Source: Hydractinia symbiolongicarpus (taxonomy: Eukaryota; Cnidaria; Hydrozoa; Anthoathecata; Hydractiniidae). Taken from it: 64,000 bases of DNA. The position numbers and the translations under genes were made by a program. Positions 50,778 through 61,600 of this stretch are shown piece after piece. The stretch lies in assembly GCF_029227915.1 (NCBI RefSeq), contig NC_079885.1, forward strand, positions 8,060,001-8,124,000, in the 5' to 3' direction. The notes under the pieces are model-generated. The model was given only the letters and a program-made list of their open reading frames with translations, was not told the DNA's origin and searched no databases. Each line of letters starts with the position of its first letter. Within the stretch, counting starts at the first letter, position 1.

Positions 50778-52515
50778 ATCGCTTACTTTTATATAATTTA
50801 TTTTCCCTATCGTCTTGCTCCTAAAATGTTAAATTGGAAATGTTAAAGGTGAGACAGTTCGAAAAGTTGCCTCAATTAAAATAAATTTTAATTTATAAAG
50901 GAAGAGGTCAAAATAAAGTTACATGTGTTATATCTCAAAATTCGAGTTTAATAAATAAAGATTATGAAGGGTAGAAGTAAAAATATATTCGTTTTATGAT
51001 AACAACTACTTTTAGTGGGTAAGTTTGAACAAGTACTTAACATTAAAAATGGACGCATTTCCATGTTTTCACTTACCATAGTTATTTACTTTACATTACT
51101 AATGCCGTTGTAACTAACAGGGAGGGGTGGGATGGTGGGTAGAAAACCAATATGAATTTTTCACTTTTACTGGTCTTTTGTTTTTTATAATAACCTCAAG
51201 GGTGGAGAGTGTTTCCATCAAATATTTAGAAAGCTAATAATGAAACGACTAAAACAACATATTACTTCTACCAATCAAAAATGATTTTATTAACCTTCAC
51301 AAAAAAGTTAATTATAGAGGCTATATGCTGTTTTAGAGAGGCTATTTTGCAACAAAGTAGTTAAAAGAACAAGACTTAGTTTTATTGAGGAAATTTATAT
51401 TTTTTTAACCACGTTTTGTTTGTTTGTTTGTTTTTGCGCTCTGATATTCAAACACCTAAATTTCTGTAGTTTATATAGGGTTTTTTTCTGACACAATTGT
51501 CCATACAAGCTCTAACAGACACTCCTTGACCTCCATCACAGGGTTTTTTTGGGTTATTTGTGCATCATCCTGTCTTAGTAAGGAGATTATAGCTGGGATT
51601 GTAGAGAGGAATTTTGAATTCGTAAATAAATTTATAGTTATATTAAGATTTTAACAGTTTTGCAAACCAAAGTGGATACCTTGTATCGCAATTGCTGTTT
51701 TGTTTTTTAAAATGTAGAATCCGAATTTTAAAAAACAATGTATTCAATCTTGTAAATTATTTAATCATTTTACATGCATTTGAGGGAGCGTTTATTTTTT
51801 AATTCAACGTAGCGTTTATTAAAGGAAGGCGTTTATTCAAAGGGGCGTTAGTTAGTTATTAAAAAAATTTGTTATTATTAAAAGGTTTGTTTTGAAGGGA
51901 GGTTTTTGAAAGGGGCGGCGTTTCTTATAAGGTTTGATGGGCGTTTAGGTAGCATTCGACAAGTTTTGACTAGTCTTTGTATTCTTATACTTTTCTTCTT
52001 ATTCTTAGGCCGAAACTATACCTTTGTTAACTGACATTGTAATTAACGACATAACGATTTTAGCCACGTGTTTTTTTTCATTGATTTCTTTTATATAATT
52101 TTCTGCTAACAAAAAACACATTAATGGATGACCTGAAAGCTGTTTTTTTAAATCTCAAAAGTTGTTCAAATGTTTAGATACAGAACAAATAATAAAAATA
52201 ACTTTAAAAAGATTAAAAAAATAGTAAAGGATTAAATTCGCCATATCATTTATTTTTTTTTGTCTCACTGTAATCGGTGTTTTTTATTGTTGCTATAAGC
52301 TTCTATGGTTGAAAACTGTATGCAATAATTCCTCACTCTATTTGCTTTATTGTGGACAATTAAAAACAAATAGTTTTGCATGTCGTTATGGGAAGATTAA
52401 AGAAGATTTCTGTGTTATGATTCGGACATTTAAGAAGGCGGCTTATTAAATGGTGTTACATATATGGTTGTTTCTGCACACAAATTATTGAACTGACTGA
52501 TATTGTGGCCTACAC

Positions 52516-52590
52516 TTGTTGTTTGTTGTTATTGTTGTTTGTTGTTATTGATGTTGTTGTTGTTATTGTTGTTGTGGTTGTTGTCGTTGC
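52516..52590. repeat. TTG/TTA trinucleotide microsatellite
   Basis: A run of GTTGTT, GTTATT and GTTGTG triplets about 50 bp upstream of the acyltransferase start codon, probably in its 5' UTR or promoter. Confidence 0.85.
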
Positions 52591-52639
52591 TAAAGTTTGT
52601 TATTTTGACGTATTTTTATAATCAACAGGTCATAAAATA

Positions 52640-55600
52640 ATGCTGCGTAAAATTTTGTTTTGCCTTTTTTTGATTTCGACATACTGGAGTTCTTCAGTAA
52701 ATGCTCAAACAGATCAATCTTTCAATGGCATTTTTAAAATGTTGGGTTTGGAAGATATGTTTAAAAATCTTGGTAATGGTACCTCTATCAAAGATTATGA
52801 GAACGCAATAAAAAGTATTGATTTCAAAAAGCTTCTTGAGACCAAAAAAGCAAAAGATATGATTAAACAAATGGGAATCGATCCAAACATGGTGGAAACT
52901 TTAATCTCTAACATCAACATGACCGCGTTGATGAGCGGTATCGATGTTGAAAAAATTATCAATGGTGTGCTTACTGGTAATACAACGAATGTGGTGAAAC
53001 TTGTTTCGGAAAATTTTGATTTTTCTAAAATCATTCAGACTTTTGATATCACTAATATTTTGAAAACAATGTTGGAACGCTATGCATTGGGTGTGTTTCC
53101 AAACGTAAGTAAAGGTTGTGAGGAACAGTACAATCAATTGATGGCACCATTTAGGAACGTATCTATGGAAGCTGCGTTACCACTAGCTTTAATTTCACCT
53201 CTCGGGAAATGTAAGTCAACTATATTCTAGATACCTGTTAGTACCTTTTTTTTAGTCTTACATTTTTCCAACTCATAATAAGTATGTTTTATTTACCTTC
53301 TAAAGTCGGTTTTATTTAAAGTCTGCTGTTCTGAAACATTTCTTGTGTAACATCTCTTGTGTTGCTTTGTTATACAACATGTGTTGTAACCACGAGTATA
53401 ACTGTTGTTTAATTGTTGTGCGGTTGTTTGTTTAACACATTTTAGAGAATCCGACCTCATTTGTAGTGATGTTTAAACTATAGATTTTAATGTATTTACC
53501 ATTTTTTTCTTCCACGATGGCTGGTGTTTGCTCGACTTTTGTTTACACACGCTTATTGCCTAAAAGCAATGCTTAACGGGACGGGTCTACTGATTGTATT
53601 GTTGGGGTGTTCACATAATGCATCGATTTTAAAGACGGCTCTTACATTGATATAGAATGCAGTTGAGTTTCTTTATAACTACAAAAAAAATGACTGTGGA
53701 GAATTACACATGGAAACCATGTTTGTCACAAGATTTGATATCTCAGAGTAACACATTTCCCAAAAATTAAGAAAATGATGTTGAAAAACGTTTTTTATAA
53801 AAAAGAGTTTTTAATGTCATTATATTTTGTGGGGTAATAAATTTGCAGTAAAAAGAAATACTTAAATTTCGCCAAATTTCAAAATAACTTCAAGACACTT
53901 AGTTTGCGTACTATTCAAAAACTATAATAAAGCTTATTAAAGAAATTTTCGCCGCCGTGTATTTGCAGATTACTCCATAGATTTGCAAAATTTGAAAAAG
54001 TTTCTGGCCGTAAATACGCCGTTCGTTATTTTACGTATACTTTAGACATAGATTCATGGGCCAAACTTCCACCGCGTATCTTGCTTGGTAACTTAAAATG
54101 GTTAGGTGCGTTTGATGAGTGCAAATCGATCCCTAATGCAAAGTACTGTCTCACCGGGATAAAGCTGTTTAACTTGGTATGTTGTAGCAAGTTTATTTTA
54201 TTTTATGTTTTTTTTTTCTTAAAACTAGAATTACATTGCTAAGAATTAGCTTTTGGTGTAATAACGCCTATTTAGTATCTAGCCCACTGACGTTGTATTT
54301 ATCTGGCCTACTGACGTCGTATTTATCTGGCCCACTGACGTCGTTTTTTCTGGCCCACTGACGTCTTATTTATCTAGCCTGCTTACGTCGAATTTTTCCG
54401 GCGCACTGATGTCGTATTTTTCTAGCCCACTGACGTTGTATTTATCTGGCCCACTGACGTTGTATTTCTCTGGCCCACTGCCGTCGTATTTATCTGGCCC
54501 ACTGACGTCGTATTTATCTAGCCTGCTTACGTCGAATTTTTCCGGCGCACTGATGTCGTATTTTTCTATCCCACTGACGTTGTATTTATCTAGACCTCTC
54601 GCTGAAAACATGTCTTTCGTGAACATTATACTTTATGATACAACTTAAATGTACAGTTATTTATATTATTTGTGATATATTTGTTTAGGACTTACTGCAA
54701 GGAATGTATGGCAGCTGCATACCGAATAAATGCACTTTTGAGGATTCGTTTAAAATCATGAAAAGTCTCGATAAGCGTGCGTATATTCAACATGTGAATT
54801 TATTACAAAAGCAAATGAGACATCAGAAATCTGATTTTACTACAGACTAATATTTTTTTGCAGAGGATTGGTTATGGTTATGCAGACAATAAAGAAGGAG
54901 AGATGAAAATTGGGCCCAGAGAAAAATGGGCCCAGAGAAAAATTGAGGGGAGGGATGCCAAAATCATGCTGATAAATGAAAAAAAATACATTATTCCTTT
55001 TCTTCTATTACCATAACAAATAATAAGGTTTTATAATACATAAATATATCATTTCAGATGATCTTAACAGTTAATTCTGTATTCTGAATGAATCAACCAC
55101 AGTAGTCCCTATGCAAGGATCAGCTATCACTATACCGATACCTTGCAACGTGCCCTAGTTCGTTCTTTTGATTTAGATAGATTGACTGAAGCTCGATTCC
55201 GTTTTTTACAAAATTTAGGAAAGTTAGATAAAAAGTCCTGCTGAACATGACTGTGACAAAAAAAAGCTTCATTTCTATCGTTTATTTTTAAATATTTCAT
55301 CTTTTTTACACCCATCATTATTTTAGTTTAAAACTAAGCCAAGAATTAAATTTATTTATTGACAACAACAATTTTTTATCTTGTGCTTTCGACTTTATTT
55401 TTTCATACTACATCGTTGCATTGATTCTCTCCCCATTTCATTTGTATGAAGGTCATACTCAAAGGTGTGTTTTCAAGCTGTTTCTTACATTTTGTCTTAT
55501 ATCTATATTTTGTAAGAATTCATCGATTTTACTTAAATCAGCACCCCTACACGGCCTCCCTCCCCCCGCCTCTCTCTCGTGAAAATGTTATAAAGTTCAA

Positions 55601-58600
55601 GGCCAATCTTGTTCCCAGCGCCTGTTGTCTCTTTTCTATAACCGGAACGGCGAGACGAATTGCTGTCCGATGTGAGAAAAGATACAAGATGCTCTGGGGA
55701 CGAGGTTAGTCCAAGAATTGTTTTTATATTTTTTATTTTTGTTTGATTTAGCATTATCAGGGATGTTGCAATTCACATTTCCATTGATGTGTGAAAAGCC
55801 ACTAGAGTATAGTACTGGCTACTACTGTACAATGTAAGACACATTCTTTTCTTAAGACTTTTATAGAACGTAGATAGGTAGGAAGAATGTGTATATTAAT
55901 CGATAAGCAACAGATAATACAAACAATGTTTGCGTTTGCAAATCTTGCTTTCCAACGCTGATGCAAATCCTGGTCATAGAAAAATATAACGCTGCATCGC
56001 TGATCATTCTTATTACGATCAATTGCGTTAATAGCACCCTCGTCCACAAAGTTTTTTGCCTTCTTGATATGAGAGTCTTCTCTCATATCAAAAAGGCAAA
56101 AAACCCTAGGGACGAGGGTGCGTTAACAGCGTATCCACCCTGTCAGGGATTGTCAGCAATTTTCAAATCATTGTCACTAAGTAAGGACTATCAGCAATTT
56201 ATTTTCCATACCAGAAAAACATCCAGAATATTGAATTAAAATGGTTTATCATTTTTTTCAAAAAACTTAGCAAAGAAAAAATTTTATATCTGTTTTTTAT
56301 ATTCATTTTCATATTCTGTTTTATCAACATGCTTGCGTTATATTTGCAGATTTTCAGGCAAACTAATAATGGAATCAATCCAGAAGAGTTAAAAAACAAA
56401 GAAATAACAGGAATTTTAGTCAAAAAATGTTAGGAATGTCAGGAAAATAAGGAGTTGATATCGAGAGAACCCCCGGATGAAGTTTTCAGTTCCATATACG
56501 CGAGTTTGTGTGTCAACTTACCAAAAGCTTGTAGTGTTATAAAATATTTTCATTTCATGAAAGGTGCACACCTCACACCTCACAACTAAAATTTTTTAAA
56601 TCCATCCTGCTTAAACGCGGTTTTTTGCAAAAGTTTTTCTTTCCTTCTAAAGAAATTGAACTTCGCATTAATTTTAATTTTCTTTTTATCGTTATTTCTT
56701 GCTCATTAAATTTGTTTAGCGTTTTGTGCTCCATTTTGTTGATACTGTGTGCAGTTGGTACCGTATTTGCACTGATTTGTTTTCCTCTTCGACAATCTAC
56801 ACGAAGAGACAAAGAAGGTGTCGCCTTAACAAAATTTGAATCAAATGGCGAAACAATCACAGAAAATGCTGAAGAGGAGGACGAAAAAGCTGTAACTAAA
56901 ACGCAGTCAGGTATTGTTACTTTCACGTTGTTTCCAGACAAAGCCGTTAAAATTGGTTGCTTTCATCGGTTTTGTCGGTTAAATTTTCGTCAAGCCTAAT
57001 TATTCGTCAATAAACTTTCTTCACCTTGGACAAACGACGTCTGCTGTGTATTTGTCAACAGCCACCTGACTATAAGGTTTTCTGACGTTCTTTAAACCAA
57101 ACTAAAATTTGAAAAATGCCTGATCTATTTCGTCGACTTTTGACACGCTTTTCTCCAGTTAGTTTTCATTGATATGTTAATTTGTACAAATCGATTTCTG
57201 CTCGATAACAAGGCATATTAGTACAAGTCTAAAAGTCAGTCGAAACAACAAAATTCAAAAACCTAAAAAAGCACGTAATTCATCAAAGGTGTATTTTTCC
57301 ACCTAAACCTTGTTTACGTCACCTCAAAATTTCACCACTTGGGACAGACCCATTTTGAACTAATAACAAAAATTGAATGATTTAACTAGAGAATTTTTGT
57401 GTAAAAAAATTACATTTTAGCAAATTTCTTAACTGGTTTTCTGTCCTGTTTCGACTTGATCAAGAACACAAGAACTGTCCTGTCTACAGACGTTCCAAAT
57501 GGCGCCATTTCTTCTATAAACGGAATTCGCGCCATTAGCATGATGTGGATCATACTAGGACATACATATTACTACGGATCATTGAACGTATTTGGTAAGT
57601 ACCTTCACAGTTCTTCCCGCCCTTATTGCCAAATGTTAAAGCTTCTTGCGCTTATTCGCCAAATCGTGTGTCAAAAAGAAATAACCCCAGTGGACGATTT
57701 TTAAGTAAAGGGGCGCAACAGGAAATAAATACTGTGTTTAAAATTAGCTTGGTAAACATTTCCAAAAACAAAACTTCTGACATGCATATAAAATCTTCAG
57801 AACGTAAAAAGGTGGCACTAATGGCACATCAACCTCGTTTCCAGGCTATTTTGCCTACTCGGTAATAACGGCTCAGGGGCCACAAGACCCTGGGAACGAG
57901 TTTGGGCACACATGTGTTTCTTAAAACGAACTTATGATTTCCTTCTTAGACAACATGGGATCCACTGCGTTAATCTTCAACAGATACAGCTTTTTACCCA
58001 TTGGGAATGCATACGTTTCAGTGGATACGTTTTTCTTGTTGAGGTAATCATTTGTTATTGAATTACTACTAGAAGTCATCGTGGTGGTTCAAATAGAGGG
58101 CGTAGCTCTATAGTTTTTTAGGCAAAAGTGTATTGTTTGGTTCAGAAACTGCGGTGGCATATTTGTGCCACCTTGACTTACTATGTAACTCGAGTTATAA
58201 CGTAACTGCAGTTAAAACTTATAACTCGAGCTATAACTTAAAAACAAATTAAATTTTACCATAAGTCGAGATGACACAAATATACCATCGTGCGAAACGG
58301 AGGTAAGGGGGGGATAAACAGGAGATCCAAAAATTCAGTGAAATGGTGTTTTCCTGGAAATCTTTACACAAAATTTGAAAAAAATTCGCGAAAATTGCTT
58401 CCCGCGTAAATTATCTCTCAACTACACTTTTAATTCTCGTTCGCTCCTCCCTCGCAAGTTTTTATTCGGCAGGTTCCTCATTGATATGTAACAGAAACTA
58501 TGATATAAAATAGAGGGTAAAAAAAAAGCTATATATAACTGCATACAACTATATATAACTGTATATAACTGTATATAACTATATACAACCGTATATAACT

Positions 58601-61600
58601 ATATAACTATATAATTCAACTGCTAGCAGTATATAATTTTAATATCGTATGTTGTTGACAGAAAATGAAATTTTTGGCAACAAAGGTGTTAGCAATATTT
58701 CTTATGATGGCTTCTGTAATTTCGATTAATTCTTGAAAATTTACATATAATAAGATGTTTTTTGACCGGATTTTAGTGGATTGTTGGTTGGATATCTTGC
58801 GTTGAGACGAATGGACAAAGCTAAAGGATGGATGAAAATAAACTTACCTATGTTTTATCTTCACAGATTTATTCGGTATGGCTAATTTTAAAATTTCCGC
58901 TTGATGCATGACAATGGAAGCCGTTTGTTATGTAGCAAGCCTTAGAGTAACAGATCCACATCTAACATTTTCTCTGTCTAAATAAATTAGAGACAGAGAT
59001 CCCTTTTTTGGTAGAATCTTTTAACAAACGCAATGCCGTTCCTTCCTCCGTCCCTCCCAGCCTCCCTCTACTCCTCCCTCCCTCTACTCCTCCCTCCCTC
59101 TACCCCTCCCTCCCCTACTCCTTCCTCCCCCTACTCCTTCCTCCCACTACTCCTCCATCCCTCTACTTCTCCCTCCCTCTACTCCTCCCTTCCTCCCTCT
59201 ACTCCTCCTTCCCTTCCACCTTCCCTCCCTCCCTCCCACTACTCCTCACTCCCTCCCACTACTCCTCACTCCCGCTACTCCTCCCTCCCTCTATCCCTCT
59301 CCCACCATGCCTCCATCCATTGATACATCCATCCGTCCATGCGACCATTCATTCATTCATTTATTTATTTATCTGATTATTAATTTATTTTTAGGTTGAC
59401 TCCACCTTATATGTTTGTTATTTTGCTTTGGAACAACATCTTTCCAATAATGGTAACAGGACCACTTTCTGGATTTGTACGACTAAAGGAGTTTAAAGAG
59501 CCTTGTAGAAAGTACTGGTGGACGAATCTGTTGTATATAAATAATTTTTACCCAAAGAAAATGTCGGAAGAGGTATGAGTGAGTTTAATATTTTACTTTG
59601 ATGTTCTTTTCAATCTTTTAAAATGTTGTGAAAATACTAAATGTTCCTTTTCAGACAAGATATGATCTTATTTGAGTTATTTATATCTTTTTGGTAAGGT
59701 CTGCAGTTCTTTCTTACCAACCTCTACCTTGAGATTTTTTTCTGAGAAAAAAGCTCTATTCCGCCAACCACATATCAGATAACAACAAGAGAAGCCCAGG
59801 GAACGAGTCAGCCTTCTCACATCTTACATGTTTAACCATCTTCGGGCTAGGGTGCTTCCAACATCCCCCTCTCTCTTTAACATTTTCTCCTATTTTTACA
59901 GTCTTTACAGTCACATATTCATAATCTGTTAGTTTTTCTAATCCGTATTAAGCTTTATTACAAAAACAATGGTTGTGCATGGCAATGATTTTTTCGAGCT
60001 AGATGATATTCGTAAGAAAATTACAAAATATTTTTTTGTGTGTATTACTTATGAGGTTTAATGCTAGCTGCTTACCACAAAGCGTTTTTTCAAATCACTT
60101 TTTGTATAGATACAGACGTATATGTTTTTTAGTGTCTTGGTTGGAGTTGGTACTTAGCGAATGACATGCAGTTTTATGTAGCCGCTCCTTTCATTCTCCT
60201 CCTAATCCATTTGTGAGTACTATATTGTTTCATTTGTGAGTACTATATTGTTTCATTTGTGAGTACTATATTGTTTTATTTGTGAGTACTATATTGTTCC
60301 ATTTGTGAGTACTATATTGTTTCATTTGTGAGTACTATATTGTTTTATTTGTGAGTACTATATTGTTTCATTTGTGAGTACTATATTGTTTCATTTGTGA
60401 GTACTATATTGTTTCATTTGTGAGTACTATATTGTTTCATTTGTGAGTACTATATTGTTCCATTTGTGAGTACTATATTGTTCCATTTGTGAGTACTATA
60501 TTGTTCCATTTGTGAGTACTATATTGTCTCATTTGTGAGTACTATATTGTTTCATTTGTGAGTACTATATTGTTTCATTTGTGAGTACTATATTGTTTCA
60601 TTTGTGAGTACTATATTGTTCCATTTGTGAGTACTATATTGTTTTATTTGTGAGTACTATATTGTTCCATTTGTGAGTACTATATTGTTTCATTTGTGAG
60701 TACTATATTGTTTTATTTGTGAGTACTGTATTGTTTTATTTGTGAGTACTATATTGTTTTATTTGTGAGTACTATATTGTTCCATTTGTGAGTACTATAT
60801 TGTTTCATTTGTGAGTACTATATTGTTCCATTTGTGAGTACTATATTGTTTCATTTGTGAGTACTATATTGTTCCATTTGTGAGTACTATATTGTTTCAT
60901 TTGTGAGTACTATATTGTTTCATTTGTGAGTACTATATTGTTTCATTTGTGAGTACTATATTGTTTCATTTGTGAGTACTATATTGTTTCATTTGTGAGT
61001 ACTATATTGTTTCATTTGTGAGTACTATATTGTTTCATTTGTGAGTACTATATTGTTTCATTTGTGAGTACTATATTGTTTCATTTGTGAGTACTATATT
61101 GTTCCATTTGTGAGTACTATATTGTTTCATTTGTGAGTACTATATTGTTTCATTTGTGAGTACTATATTGTTTCATTTGTGAGTACTATATTGTTCCATT
61201 TGTGAGTACTATATTGTTTCATTTGTGAGTACTATATTGTTTCATTTGTGAGTACTATATTGTTTCATTTGTGAGTACTATATTGTTTCATTTGTGAGTA
61301 CTATATTGTTCTATATAAAGGATTTAAAAAATGAATACTTTCACGAGATTAATTATTTGGGAGATTACTTTTAATTATATGTTTCGCGAAATTTTACGAA
61401 AGAAATTCGCGAGATAGGTATAATTTAACAGATTTTATTTTCTCGCGACATGTTCCATTGCGTATGATTCCCAAAAATTAATTTTTGCGAATAATCCATC
61501 ATAAGGCGCAAATTAATTTTTCCGAAATCACGGAAAGTAAGAATAAAATTACGTATACTTAAAACCCCTCCCACCATTTCTCAATGTTGGAGACACAGGG

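Larger units (their letters stand above)
50406..52639. other. Intergenic region between Acinus and the acyltransferase gene
   Basis: It holds the Acinus 3' UTR and, at its right end, the acyltransferase 5' flank. AT-rich, with short homopolymer runs and a TTG-rich microsatellite near the right end. No gene, RNA or mobile element was recognised. Confidence 0.6.

Noticed and set aside
54366-54626. Repetitive reading frame (KYDVSGPD-type units) on the minus strand
   Set aside because: It arises because the 24-bp minisatellite period is a multiple of three; it lies inside an intron, with equally open frames on the other strand.
59008-59376. Ser/Pro/Leu-rich reading frames
   Set aside because: They translate a C/T-only tract; no start context, domain or splice logic.
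60208-61311. CRISPR array or centromere-like satellite
   Set aside because: Units abut with no spacers and the context is a eukaryotic intron, so it is not CRISPR. At 1.1 kb inside a gene it is not a centromere.
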